Shown piece after piece: positions 7,734-17,261 of a DNA stretch of 64,000 nucleotides. The first letter of the stretch is position 1; every line of letters starts with the position of its first letter. The translations under genes and the position numbers were made by a program. The stretch lies in assembly GCF_001592745.1 (NCBI RefSeq), contig NZ_LUKD01000001.1, positions 2,079,890 through 2,143,889 on the forward strand. Direction: 5' to 3'. The notes under the pieces are model-generated. The model saw only the letters and a program-made list of their open reading frames with translations, was not told the origin of the DNA and searched no databases. The stretch is from Bdellovibrio bacteriovorus (GTDB taxonomy: Bacteria; Bdellovibrionota; Bdellovibrionia; Bdellovibrionales; Bdellovibrionaceae).

Positions 7734-8675
7734 TTGAGCAATCGCTTCTTAATCTCTCTTCTAATTTTTATTCTTGTTCTAGGCGCCTATTTATTTTCAA
7801 GGCGCGACGATGCCATTCGCGAACAAAATGCACCGCCTTCGGAACAGCAAGTTTTGAACAAAGAAGAAAATCTTCAGTCTTTAGTGAATGACTCGTCGGC
7901 TCCTGCAGTTTCGACACAAAATCCGAATGAAAATATTCCTGGAAGTGAAAGACAAGTCGAAGCTTTGCCAGTAACTCCGTCGCAAAAAACTCCGGCCGAA
8001 CTGGGTGCAGTTCGCTATCGTCTTGAAGAGGGTATGGCTGTCGCGGACGGTGATATCATTTTAGGTCAGGTAGAGGCGGGGGCCCCAACGACGGGATTGA
8101 CAAAGCCACTAGAGTTGCAACTTTGGGATTCGGCGGAAATTCCTATTTACATTCAGCCTGATTTAGAAAATCCACAGCGTGTGCGCGAAGCTTTACTGTT
8201 TTTTGCAAACACACCCATTCGATTTGTGGACTACACAGATCAAGAAGATGTTTTGGTTTTCCAAACGGGGACGAAAGATTGCAAAAGCTATTTGGGAAAA
8301 ATCGGTGGAAAACAACCCGTATGGTTAGCTCCGAATTGCGCTCCCGCAGAAATAGCCCACGAGATTATGCATGCTCTGGGATTCATTCATGAACAGAACC
8401 GCACAGACCGCGAGTCTTTTGTGCAAGTTCTTAAAGAAAATGTCGAAGATGGGTATCTGATAAACTTTGAAATTTTTCCTTCAAGCCTTATGAAGGTGTC
8501 AGGCCTAGCGGCGTTTGATTACAACTCGTTGATGCTTTATCCGAGCGACACTTTTGCAAAGCCAGGGACGTCGCAGACGCTAGTATCGAAAGATCCGGGA
8601 CGCCAGATTGCGCCTTTAAGAAATCTTTCTCAGTCAGATATTCAAAGACTTTATCAGGCTTACGGAAATCGTTAG
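7734..8675 (+). CDS. Membrane-anchored astacin-type (M12A) zinc metalloprotease
   Basis: The zinc site HEIMHALGFIHE (residues 209-220) matches the astacin pattern HExxHxxGxxHE, and FDYNSLMLYP about 40 residues further supplies the Met-turn region. One hydrophobic segment near the N-terminus (LISLLIFILVLGAYLF) anchors the protein, leaving the protease outside the cytoplasm, after a low-complexity linker and a propeptide-like region. The start is taken as TTG at 7734, eight bases after AAGGTGG; an earlier in-frame TTG at 7680 lies in the T-run of the previous terminator and is unlikely. A predator could use such an enzyme on prey proteins, but that is inference. Confidence 0.85.
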   Translation: MSNRFLISLLIFILVLGAYLFSRRDDAIREQNAPPSEQQVLNKEENLQSLVNDSSAPAVSTQNPNENIPGSERQVEALPVTPSQKTPAELGAVRYRLEEGMAVADGDIILGQVEAGAPTTGLTKPLELQLWDSAEIPIYIQPDLENPQRVREALLFFANTPIRFVDYTDQEDVLVFQTGTKDCKSYLGKIGGKQPVWLAPNCAPAEIAHEIMHALGFIHEQNRTDRESFVQVLKENVEDGYLINFEIFPSSLMKVSGLAAFDYNSLMLYPSDTFAKPGTSQTLVSKDPGRQIAPLRNLSQSDIQRLYQAYGNR

Positions 8676-8935
8676 GACTTTTGCAGTTTTTGCCAATCGC
8701 GAGTGTTCATCAGCCCTACAGATTCGGTGTTGGGATCAAAAACAATTTTCACGTCGCCTTTGTCGATCTGTTTTCTAATTTGATTGAATTTGGTTTCGAA
8801 CGCGACTTCTTCACGGCCGTAATCAGTGCCTTCACGCTGAATGAAGTTTTCAATAATTCCGCGCAAAGCCTCATCGCTGATAGCTTCTTTAGGAACTTCG
8901 AGAGGCGGACGTGATTCGTTTTCTTCGTAGGACAT
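8672..8935 (-). CDS. YheU family (UPF0270) protein
   Basis: The core (PPLEVPKEAISDEALRGIIE, then FIQREGTDYG-x2-E and KFNQIRKQIDKGDVKIVFD) matches the small YheU/UPF0270 family known mainly from gammaproteobacteria, which has no settled function. It is 87 residues from ATG 8935; ATG 8953 would add six residues and overlap the end of the upstream lipoprotein gene, and no clear ribosome site decides between them, so translation may be coupled. It overlaps the convergent protease gene by four bases. It is cytoplasmic, with no signal peptide. Confidence 0.8.
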   Translation of the reverse strand: MSYEENESRPPLEVPKEAISDEALRGIIENFIQREGTDYGREEVAFETKFNQIRKQIDKGDVKIVFDPNTESVGLMNTRDWQKLQKS

Positions 8936-8942
8936 GCAAACA

Positions 8943-11900
8943 CTATTGCACATCAAAGATCGGATTTGGAACCATTAATTTTGGATAAGGCACGACGTTG
9001 TTAAGACGAGTGTCATATCTAAACACCAGATTTCCCACCGCAAATAAAGCATAAGGAGAGATTACCGAACCGCGGAATTCTCCATAGTAACGGCTGTGCA
9101 CATTGTGGGCGTTCACACGCAGATGATCAAAGACAGTAGATACACGGAAAGAATTGATTGTCGAGGCTCCCAATTTTGAAGGTTGTTCCCCCCAATAACC
9201 GGCCCACGTCCAACTGTAATTTGAATAATTAGTCATTTGGTAGGCGCCATTCACGCGGCACATACTTTCATAAGCGCGAACCATGTCCACTAACGTATTG
9301 GTTGCAGGACGATAAACGTTTCTAACATTAGGAACATAATCGTAGTTTGAAACCGTGCCGGTCCAATTGTTGAAAATTTCCTTGGCCATCGCACACTTCC
9401 ATGGATCTACGGAAGCGTCGCAAGCTGTGTAATTTCCGTTCGATACATAGTGAGTGTCTAGATAGATGGCATGTTCGGGACGAAGAGGGCACGTCATATA
9501 TTCCCAAGCGCCCGCATCTTCATTGCTTTTCACTGAAGCCACGGTGCCACCGGCATCGCGCAGGCCTGAAGGGTTCACGTCGTTCACAATTTTTCGGGCG
9601 TCGTTTGCGGCGTTATTGGAATTCCTAATATGGGCGAGGTCGTAAAGTCCAATCCCCATGTGTAAGTTGCGAGAAGAAGTAATTTGTAAAGTCGGAGAAG
9701 CCGCTCCGCCGACATAATTGATTGCGGTGCCACGATTTGTTTCGATAAAGACATTGCCTGCGACATAGATTGAACAGCCCACATCGTCAGTTTGAATGTC
9801 CGGATTTTTTAAGTACAAGGTTCCACTGATGATAATACTGCCGTAGCAAACAATTGTTCCATTGTTTCTAACGAATTCGCCATAGCCATAGTCGTGTATT
9901 TCTAAACCACTTAATCCCGGTTTCGAGTTAGGACCTTTATAGACAAATTCCGTGTCACTTGCAGACAGGGAAGCATCCAACGCTAATATCTCTGCGTCGG
10001 ATGGAGCGCGGATTTTCACGGCACTTTTCAAGGTGATGCCGCCATTTACCGGAGGCATGGCCGCCATCACCGTCGGAGCAGCGGCTACCTTTACAAAACC
10101 ATCTGTGTCCGTTAGCAACGTGCCTTGCGCATCGGCCTCGGGCTCATAGTAGTTCCAAGGATTTAAGAGGAAGCTGCGAAGATTCACGGCAGGCCCGTTC
10201 GGATTTCCTGAAGTTTGTTTGATGAAGTTTTTATCTGTGACAGTGATGTCAGGCATGTACAGTGAGCCTGTCACCGTGAAGCCGATAACATTGTTGTCTG
10301 CGTGATACATGTGGGAAGAGTTGATTCTTGCAAATCCCAAAATGTTATTCGCATTACTGTAATTGGCTTGGGAAATTCCAAAATCCATCACGATATCCGC
10401 CTGAATATTCGCATGACACAAAATACAAGAAAGAGGTCTTGAGACCGCGAGTGCCGGATACATGCTCATCACGTAGTTATCAACATGCACTCCGAAAGAT
10501 TTTGATACTGTCGTGATACCATCACCAACAGTTAAAGTGATTAACGTCGTATCGGTCGAAGAAGCGTGAGCCGATCCCATTTGTAATGACAGAGTTCCGC
10601 TCGTACCGCTCACCGAACAGCTTGCTACGGAAACGTAATATCCATCGGCAGTGGTTGCAGAACATGTCAGAGATTGCGGATCAGGAAAACCCGCCCCGCC
10701 CGGGTTGGCCGTGAAATTTAGATCAAAAATCGCGTTGGCAAAACATTTGTTCCCGCATTTTTCAGCGACAGTGCCATTTGTGCCCGGCCAAGCTGTGATT
10801 TGGGGAAGTTCGTCGACAAAGTTCACGGTGACAGCGACATCGGCCTCAATAACGTGTCCCGTTGGAAGAACCTGATCGGTGAATTGCACTTTGATGTTGC
10901 AAGGACCACCATTGTGATCGGTGGATCCATTTTTATTAAAATAGTGAGCCGTAGGCGCATACGTTAACGCTCCGGTGGCGGAATCAATGGAAACACTGCC
11001 ATAGTCAGCGCATTTTGGTGCTGCGGCTGTCCCTAAGGAATAAACACCTGCGCCTTCTTCGTCAGAACTCACGCTTGAATCATCAAACAATTCCGTCGCA
11101 GAACTATTTCTATCCAACGCAACCGTGGCCGGGACAGTCAGGCTTGGCGTCGTCGTATCCAATGTGAAGCTGACGGTGTTGCTTTGATTTATATTTCCCG
11201 CTTCATCGCGAACCCACATCGTCAAAGTGTGAGCTCCCTCGGCACCAGTGACTGGAACATAATTATTCCCAGCCGTGCAATTTATCCAAAGTGCATCGGA
11301 AAAATCGGGAACGCTCGCACCATCTTGAGTGAAAGCCACTTGAAAATAGACGTCGGGAACTTGGTTCGTATCATCGCAAGAAGCGACGTCTACGATGGCG
11401 GGGCTGTCTTGGATCGCGTAGGGTAAACTGATCGTTGGCGTTGAGGGTTCCGTTTCATCAAAGACGTAAGGTAAAGGATAGGGATAGCAGTAAGTGTTAC
11501 CGGCAGCATCTTCTGCAAGAACACTCCAAGAATAAGGCCCTTCGACGGTGAGTGCGTTTCCTAATGGAAAATGAAAGGCACCGGTGACGCTGTCGGCTTG
11601 GGTGTCGGCAAGCTTATCGCCAGAGCACGTGATAGAATTATAAAGAGTCACGATCGCTTTAGGCTCTGTTTGACCGTCAATAATAGGGCGAGGATTGGGA
11701 CTGACATTGGCGGGAAGAATATTGACGGTTCCAGTTACGGGGATGGAGTTGTCATAATAAACTTCAAAGTCGTCGGAGCTGAAAGACTTTTTACCTCTTT
11801 CGTCCAGAGCGGCACCTTCAGGAAGATTTAAAACTACACGTCCTTCAGCGGTCGGGGTCATTTCAACTAAATACGAAAACATGTCTAGCTGAGTGATGCT

Positions 11901-12134
11901 AACAATGGTGGCATTTTCAGTTTTAAATTCAGTATCGACGATCTTTGTCGGCGGACGGTTGAATTGCACCTTCACCTTTATCGACGAGTTATTAGTATAG
12001 TAAGAAGGGCTTGTAGATTTTAAAGTAGGTACTAAATCAGGATGATTGATATCGGCCTTGATGCACCCTGAAAGGATCGCACAAAGTGATAGGCATAGAG
12101 TTATGAATGTTACCTCAACGTTCCGAATATTCAT
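8943..12134 (-). CDS. Large surface lipoprotein with Ig-like repeats and one CxxCH motif
   Basis: A 1063-residue protein with a lipoprotein signal (ITLCLSLCAILSGC, acylated Cys24). The N-terminal half holds Ig-like repeats of the kind also seen in the first gene of the window (SIPVTGTV..., DAAGNTYC, DEAGNINQSN, TLDTTTPSLTV). Near the middle CILCH (Cys570-His574, bases 10413-10427) is a single CxxCH motif of the c-type haem type. The C-terminal 450 residues are rich in Asn, Tyr and Gly with beta-type segments (SIIISGTLYLKNPDI, CSIYVAGNVFIE) but match no family I know. It is probably outer-membrane attached and surface exposed. The downstream YheU gene may be co-transcribed. Whether haem is bound is open. 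Confidence 0.8.
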   Translation of the reverse strand: MNIRNVEVTFITLCLSLCAILSGCIKADINHPDLVPTLKSTSPSYYTNNSSIKVKVQFNRPPTKIVDTEFKTENATIVSITQLDMFSYLVEMTPTAEGRVVLNLPEGAALDERGKKSFSSDDFEVYYDNSIPVTGTVNILPANVSPNPRPIIDGQTEPKAIVTLYNSITCSGDKLADTQADSVTGAFHFPLGNALTVEGPYSWSVLAEDAAGNTYCYPYPLPYVFDETEPSTPTISLPYAIQDSPAIVDVASCDDTNQVPDVYFQVAFTQDGASVPDFSDALWINCTAGNNYVPVTGAEGAHTLTMWVRDEAGNINQSNTVSFTLDTTTPSLTVPATVALDRNSSATELFDDSSVSSDEEGAGVYSLGTAAAPKCADYGSVSIDSATGALTYAPTAHYFNKNGSTDHNGGPCNIKVQFTDQVLPTGHVIEADVAVTVNFVDELPQITAWPGTNGTVAEKCGNKCFANAIFDLNFTANPGGAGFPDPQSLTCSATTADGYYVSVASCSVSGTSGTLSLQMGSAHASSTDTTLITLTVGDGITTVSKSFGVHVDNYVMSMYPALAVSRPLSCILCHANIQADIVMDFGISQANYSNANNILGFARINSSHMYHADNNVIGFTVTGSLYMPDITVTDKNFIKQTSGNPNGPAVNLRSFLLNPWNYYEPEADAQGTLLTDTDGFVKVAAAPTVMAAMPPVNGGITLKSAVKIRAPSDAEILALDASLSASDTEFVYKGPNSKPGLSGLEIHDYGYGEFVRNNGTIVCYGSIIISGTLYLKNPDIQTDDVGCSIYVAGNVFIETNRGTAINYVGGAASPTLQITSSRNLHMGIGLYDLAHIRNSNNAANDARKIVNDVNPSGLRDAGGTVASVKSNEDAGAWEYMTCPLRPEHAIYLDTHYVSNGNYTACDASVDPWKCAMAKEIFNNWTGTVSNYDYVPNVRNVYRPATNTLVDMVRAYESMCRVNGAYQMTNYSNYSWTWAGYWGEQPSKLGASTINSFRVSTVFDHLRVNAHNVHSRYYGEFRGSVISPYALFAVGNLVFRYDTRLNNVVPYPKLMVPNPIFDVQ

Positions 12135-12267
12135 AAGTTTCCTGATATGAATACTTATCGGTCTTTTGAGAGCAGTTTTTAATTAAAATCCGGTGAAGAA
12201 AGGGCTAGGTGTTTCACTCTGATATATGTTCCGCGAAGGCCCACTTCAGAGTGAAAATAGGCATCTT

Positions 12268-13287
12268 TCAGTCGAGAACTTCAACTTCTTTTGAAACGCG
12301 CAGTTCGTTTGAGACCTTCTGCGCCTCTGTGGGATTTTTAATAAGGACCCCGCGAGGGATTTCTTGCTGAATTTTAAGCTTGTGCATCCACGCTAGAAAC
12401 TCACGCTCAGGACCTCGGCAAATCATCTGACGATCTTTGCCTTTTTCTTCTAAACGGTCGCCAACAACGCGAGCGGCCGCCAACACTTCGGGGCGTGTTT
12501 TTCTGATTAATAAATAGCTCATGGTCAACGTGCGGTTTTTCATTGGAAGCTGTTCTTCCATTTTTAAAAACCACTCAGGAGCTTGAAAATGAACGCGGTC
12601 GTGACACCAGTCATGTTTTGATTGAGTCAAGAGCGGACAAGGTCCTTCATGCGTGCAAGGCGCCCAGACATGATAGCCGTTTTCTAAAAGCTTCTGACGA
12701 AGTTGTAATAGCTTTCGACCATCTTGTTGCGTTGAAGGTTCTACCAACATCAAGGCTTCGCACTGATAAGCCCAATCCGGAATATCTGAAAGCTCAGTCA
12801 AAGAATAAGAAAAGACCGCCAAAGTTTTTTTAGGATCTTTTAATCGGGGAGCACTGAAGGTGCGCTGCCATTCTTCGGCTTTGAATTGAGGGAAGTAAGT
12901 CTCGATAAGTTTCTGAGGTTCACTCGCGCGCTCAACAAGTTGAAATTGCAGAGCATGTTTTTGTGAAATACTTAAAGAGGCCGTCGCAAGTCCCGCGCCG
13001 AAATCAACAACACGCTCTAGACCGGCAAAGAAATTTCTTCTATCCGCCTCTTCGATAATACCGGCAAGACGAGTCGAGTTCAGAGGCAAGTAATAACAAA
13101 GATAAGCCACTTGCGCCCAGGATTCATGCCAAGGAGTGACATCATCAGGTTTATGAATGAAATAGTCGGATAAAGCCAGAACGCATTTTGCGAGGGCTTT
13201 AGAGTCCTGCAAAGACAATTTATAGCTCGCTAAAGCTTTGGAAATAGATTCTTCAAATGAAGCGGGAAATGTAAACTGTCTTTGCAT
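12268..13287 (-). CDS. Rsm22-family ribosomal small-subunit methyltransferase-like protein
   Basis: The fold is a class I SAM-dependent methyltransferase: VVDFGAGLATASLS is motif I, and AVFSYSLTELSD and EALMLVEPSTQQDGRKLLQ follow. The Cys-rich segment APCTHEGPCPL...DWCHDRVHF is the signature of the Rsm22/METTL17 family, which in mitochondria binds an iron-sulfur cluster and assists small-subunit ribosome assembly. It has 339 residues, in the bacterial family range. It is the last gene of the gcvP-GT9-rsm22 run, starting 9 bases after the glycosyltransferase stop. The activity is inferred from the family. Confidence 0.85.
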   Translation of the reverse strand: MQRQFTFPASFEESISKALASYKLSLQDSKALAKCVLALSDYFIHKPDDVTPWHESWAQVAYLCYYLPLNSTRLAGIIEEADRRNFFAGLERVVDFGAGLATASLSISQKHALQFQLVERASEPQKLIETYFPQFKAEEWQRTFSAPRLKDPKKTLAVFSYSLTELSDIPDWAYQCEALMLVEPSTQQDGRKLLQLRQKLLENGYHVWAPCTHEGPCPLLTQSKHDWCHDRVHFQAPEWFLKMEEQLPMKNRTLTMSYLLIRKTRPEVLAAARVVGDRLEEKGKDRQMICRGPEREFLAWMHKLKIQQEIPRGVLIKNPTEAQKVSNELRVSKEVEVLD

Positions 13288-13296
13288 GCAGATATT

Positions 13297-14283
13297 TTAA
13301 AGCGAAGACAAAGCTTTTAGCAAATCTTCGACAGAAATCTCGTCCATGCAGCGAGGATTGACGTTATCCTGATCCTGACTGTGAGGCATAAAGATGCGAA
13401 CATGAGGGCCTCTAGCAGCCCAACGGCGAGGATGTTGAACGCGAACTGGACTGTAAATACCTAAAACGTTGGCCCCTAAAGAGGCTGCCATGTGCGCAAC
13501 GCCCGTACTGGGAACTACAACGGCTTTTGAATTTTTTAAAACTGTAAAAAGCTCTGTCGCTTTCAGTTGATTCTGTAAGGATAAAACTTGTGTGTCGCCG
13601 GCGAAGCGTTCTTTAATTTCTTTCAGCCAAGGCTCATCGGCCGCGGTACCCGTCAGAACGATTTGATAGTTCTTCTTTGCTTCGACAATGAACTCGATGT
13701 ACTTCGCAATCGGCCAATTTAAAGCCGAACCTGCCATGCCCGGATGAACGACAACGTATTTCCCAGAGATCAATCCATGTTTGGCTAACAGCTCTGGATT
13801 CATGGGTGCCACAAGCTTTAATTCGGGAGTTTTCTCTTGCGTGATTTCTTCATTCACGCGAAAGGCGTGCAGAAGCAGGTCCAAGTTGTAATCTGATTCG
13901 TGCTGCACAGCTTGGCTGCGGCGTTGGCGCAGACCACGATTTAAAAATAAGAAACTATGCCACTGCGATTTAACACCGGCACGCACCGGAACATTTTCAG
14001 CCCAAAGCGCATAGCTGACCCACCACGGGGCCTGAAAGCTGACGGCGACGTCGGGCTTAAAATCTTTTAGAAATGAACGTAAGGACTGGAGGGACGTCTT
14101 CCAATCATCTTTGGAAAGCTCAAGGTACTTTCTTTTGGGATCTGCATTGTCAGGTACAAAACCTAGGCCTTTTGAAATCACCCATTGAACATCGCGGTCT
14201 TTTAAAAAAGAAACCTGATCAACACACATGGTGCAGATCAGGTCGCCAATTTTATCAAGTCGGATAAGAAGAACCTTTTTCAC
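13297..14283 (-). CDS. Glycosyltransferase family 9 (LPS heptosyltransferase-like)
   Basis: MKKVLLIRLDKIGDLICT at the N-terminus and VVVHPGMAGSALNWP plus VVVPSTGVAHMAASLGANVLGIYSP in the C-terminal half are the GT9 motifs for nucleotide-heptose binding in the GT-B fold. GT9 enzymes add ADP-heptose to the lipopolysaccharide core at the inner face of the inner membrane. It has 328 residues, typical. It starts 3 bases after the gcvP stop, so it depends on the gcvP transcript. A heptose kinase (hldA) is also encoded in this window at 39603. The exact acceptor is unknown. Confidence 0.85.
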   Translation of the reverse strand: MKKVLLIRLDKIGDLICTMCVDQVSFLKDRDVQWVISKGLGFVPDNADPKRKYLELSKDDWKTSLQSLRSFLKDFKPDVAVSFQAPWWVSYALWAENVPVRAGVKSQWHSFLFLNRGLRQRRSQAVQHESDYNLDLLLHAFRVNEEITQEKTPELKLVAPMNPELLAKHGLISGKYVVVHPGMAGSALNWPIAKYIEFIVEAKKNYQIVLTGTAADEPWLKEIKERFAGDTQVLSLQNQLKATELFTVLKNSKAVVVPSTGVAHMAASLGANVLGIYSPVRVQHPRRWAARGPHVRIFMPHSQDQDNVNPRCMDEISVEDLLKALSSL

Positions 14284-14286
14284 TTC

Positions 14287-17160
14287 TTAAGTGTATTCTT
14301 CCACAGAAGGGCAAGAGCAAATTAAGTTTCTGTCACCGTACGCATTATCCACGCGTCCAACAACAGGCCAGAACTTGTTCGTGCGCAACCACTCAACAGG
14401 GTATACGGCTTCTTCGCGAGTATAAGGATGATTCCATTCAGGCTTCATCAACATCTGCGCTGTGTGCGGAGCATTTTTAAGAGCATTGTTTTCTTTGTCC
14501 ATCTTGCCTGTTTCAATCGCCGTGATCTCCTTGCGGATAGTCACCATGGATTCAATGAAACGATCTAATTCTTTTTTAGATTCAGATTCTGTCGGCTCGA
14601 TCATCAAAGTTCCCGCAACCGGGAAGCTCATTGTCGGAGCATGGAAACCAAAGTCCATCAAACGTTTTGCAACGTCTGTCACGTCAACGCCCGAAGTTTT
14701 CTTAATCTCGCGCACGTCCACGATACATTCGTGAGCCACAAGACCGTTTTTACCTTTGTAAAGAACAGGGAAGTGAGCTTCCAATTTCTTCGCGATGTAG
14801 TTTGCACTCAAGATACTTACTAAAGTGGCTTTGCGAAGACCTTCGGCTCCCATCATTGTGATGTAAGCCCAAGAAATCGGAAGAATGCTGGCGCTGCCCC
14901 AAGGAGCGGACGTCGTTGCACTGATGCCAGTTTTAGGACCCGCTTCAGGAACCAAAGAGTGTGTCGGCAAGAAATCTTTCAAGTGAGCCGCAACACCGAT
15001 AGGACCTACACCCGGACCGCCACCACCGTGAGGGATCGAGAATGTTTTATGCAAGTTCATGTGAGAAACGTCAGGACCAAACACACCGGGACGGCACATG
15101 CCCACAAGAGCATTCATGTTGGCACCATCCATGTAAACCTGTCCGCCGTTGTCGTGAACGATTTTGCAAATCTCAACAATACCTTCTTCAAACACTCCGT
15201 GAGTCGAAGGGTATGTGATCATAAGAGCGGCCAAGTTGTCGCGGTGTTGTTCCGCTTTCGCTTTTAGATCGCTGACATCAACGTTCCCTTGATCGTCACA
15301 CGCCACCACCACGACTTGCATATTCACAAGAGCCGCAGACGCTGGATTTGTTCCGTGCGCAGAAGAAGGAATCAAGCAGATGTTACGGTGACCTTGACCA
15401 CGAGACTGGTGGTACTTGCGAATCACCAAAAGACCTGCGTATTCACCTTGAGAACCCGCGTTCGGTTGCAAGCTCACGGCTGCAAAACCGGTGATGTCGC
15501 AAAGTTTTTTCTCGAGGTCATGAATCATCTCGATCAAGCCCGCTGCTTGCGCTGTGGGCGCAAACGGGTGAAGTTTGCTGATTTCAGGCCATGAAACCGG
15601 CACAAGCTCTGTCGTCGCATTCAACTTCATCGTGCAAGATCCCAATGGAATCATCGAGTGAGTCAATGTGATGTCTTTGTTTTGCAAGTGATGGATGTAA
15701 CGAAGCATCTCTGTTTCACTGTGATGAGAGTGGAACACAGGATGGGTCATGTAAGTTGAAGTGCGCGTAAGTTTCGCTGGCACTTCCACATCTTTCATCG
15801 CTTCATCGATAGATAGAGCCGAGAAAGGAGCGGTATTGCCACCATTGAAAGCGGCCCAGATCATCTCAACATCTTCTAAAGAAGTTGTTTCGTTCAAAGA
15901 AATACCAAGCTTGCCGTTACCGAAGTTACGGAAGTTCATCTGCATTTTTTCAGCTTGAGCAATAATCGCAGCTGCTTTGTCTGTCGTCACCGTCACGGTG
16001 TCGAAGAACGCATTTTTAGAAACGTTCAAACCCAATTTGTTCAAACCTTCAGCCAAGATGCCAGTCAGGCGCTGAACACGAAGAGCGATTTTTTTAAGAC
16101 CTTCTGGTCCGTGGTAAACCGCATACATGGAAGCCATGTTCGCAAGCAACACTTGCGCTGTACAAATATTCGAAGTCGCTTTTTCACGACGGATGTGCTG
16201 TTCACGAGTTTGCAAAGCCAAACGCAAAGCCATTTTACCTTGAGAGTCTACGCTGACACCCACAAGACGACCTGGCATCAAACGCTTGTAAGCATCTTTT
16301 GTCGCCAAGAACCCTGCGTGAGGTCCACCGAATCCAAGTGGTACACCAAAGCGTTGTGAGTTACCTACAACCATGTCAGCGCCCCACTCACCCGGAGGAG
16401 TTAACAAAGTCATCGCCAATAAATCAACCGATGCTGTGACGAGAGCGCCATGGTCTTTGTACTTTTTAGCAAGATCTGTGTAGTCTTCAACCACACCGCT
16501 TGTATTTGGATACTGGAAGAACACGCCGAAAACAGGTTTTGCGAAATCATATTTCGCTGGATCCATCACGATCATCTCAAAGCCCAGAGGCTCTGCGCGT
16601 GTGCCCATAACTTCGATCACATGAGGGTGCATCTCAGGTGATACGATGAAAGCATTTGCTTTGTTTTTGCAAAGAGAGTGCGCCATGAACATCGCTTCGG
16701 CCGCGGCTGTTCCTTCATCAAGCAAAGAGGCGTTTGAAATTTCCATGCCGGAAAGATCGCTGATCATAGTTTGGAAATTCAAAAGAGCTTCCAAGCGACC
16801 TTGAGAGATTTCTGGTTGATAAGGAGTGTACGCCGTATACCACACTGGGTTTTCAAAGATGTTTCTTTGAATCACTGTCGGTGTGATTGTGTCGTGATAG
16901 CCCATGCCGATGTAATTTTTGAAAACTTTGTTTTTTGAAACCATTTGTTTCAAATGATTCAAAAGACCGTATTCAGAAATTCCCGGACCCACATCAGCGT
17001 AATTGTGCTGAGTGCGAATCTGTTGAGGAATAACTTTGTCAGCCATTTGATCCAAAGAATTAAAACCTAAAGTTTTAAGCATCTCGTGGATGTCTGAATC
17101 AGTGGGACCAATGTGACGGGGAATAAATTCGTTCTTAGAAGAAAGATCGGCAATTTTCAT
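14287..17160 (-). CDS. gcvP: Glycine dehydrogenase (decarboxylating), P protein
   Basis: P protein uses pyridoxal phosphate to decarboxylate glycine and passes the aminomethyl group to lipoyl-H protein. It is a full-length single-chain form of about 957 residues, not the split gcvPA/PB form. The N-terminus has [17 protein letters not shown]; the PLP lysine is Lys705 in [23 protein letters not shown] 17160 is preferred over GTG 17166 because GAGGTG lies just ahead of it. It heads a run with a GT9 glycosyltransferase and rsm22 at gaps of 3 and 9 bases. gcvT and gcvH are about 9 kb downstream in another unit, and no glycine riboswitch is seen in its leader. Confidence 0.97.
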   Translation of the reverse strand: MKIADLSSKNEFIPRHIGPTDSDIHEMLKTLGFNSLDQMADKVIPQQIRTQHNYADVGPGISEYGLLNHLKQMVSKNKVFKNYIGMGYHDTITPTVIQRNIFENPVWYTAYTPYQPEISQGRLEALLNFQTMISDLSGMEISNASLLDEGTAAAEAMFMAHSLCKNKANAFIVSPEMHPHVIEVMGTRAEPLGFEMIVMDPAKYDFAKPVFGVFFQYPNTSGVVEDYTDLAKKYKDHGALVTASVDLLAMTLLTPPGEWGADMVVGNSQRFGVPLGFGGPHAGFLATKDAYKRLMPGRLVGVSVDSQGKMALRLALQTREQHIRREKATSNICTAQVLLANMASMYAVYHGPEGLKKIALRVQRLTGILAEGLNKLGLNVSKNAFFDTVTVTTDKAAAIIAQAEKMQMNFRNFGNGKLGISLNETTSLEDVEMIWAAFNGGNTAPFSALSIDEAMKDVEVPAKLTRTSTYMTHPVFHSHHSETEMLRYIHHLQNKDITLTHSMIPLGSCTMKLNATTELVPVSWPEISKLHPFAPTAQAAGLIEMIHDLEKKLCDITGFAAVSLQPNAGSQGEYAGLLVIRKYHQSRGQGHRNICLIPSSAHGTNPASAALVNMQVVVVACDDQGNVDVSDLKAKAEQHRDNLAALMITYPSTHGVFEEGIVEICKIVHDNGGQVYMDGANMNALVGMCRPGVFGPDVSHMNLHKTFSIPHGGGGPGVGPIGVAAHLKDFLPTHSLVPEAGPKTGISATTSAPWGSASILPISWAYITMMGAEGLRKATLVSILSANYIAKKLEAHFPVLYKGKNGLVAHECIVDVREIKKTSGVDVTDVAKRLMDFGFHAPTMSFPVAGTLMIEPTESESKKELDRFIESMVTIRKEITAIETGKMDKENNALKNAPHTAQMLMKPEWNHPYTREEAVYPVEWLRTNKFWPVVGRVDNAYGDRNLICSCPSVEEYT

Positions 17161-17261
17161 GTGCACCTCTATAACGCCGTCGAGACTAGCACAGCCCCCC
17201 TTAGGAATGAACGATTTGTAAGGGGAGCACTGGGGCTAATGCAAGGCGAAATGGGTGTATT

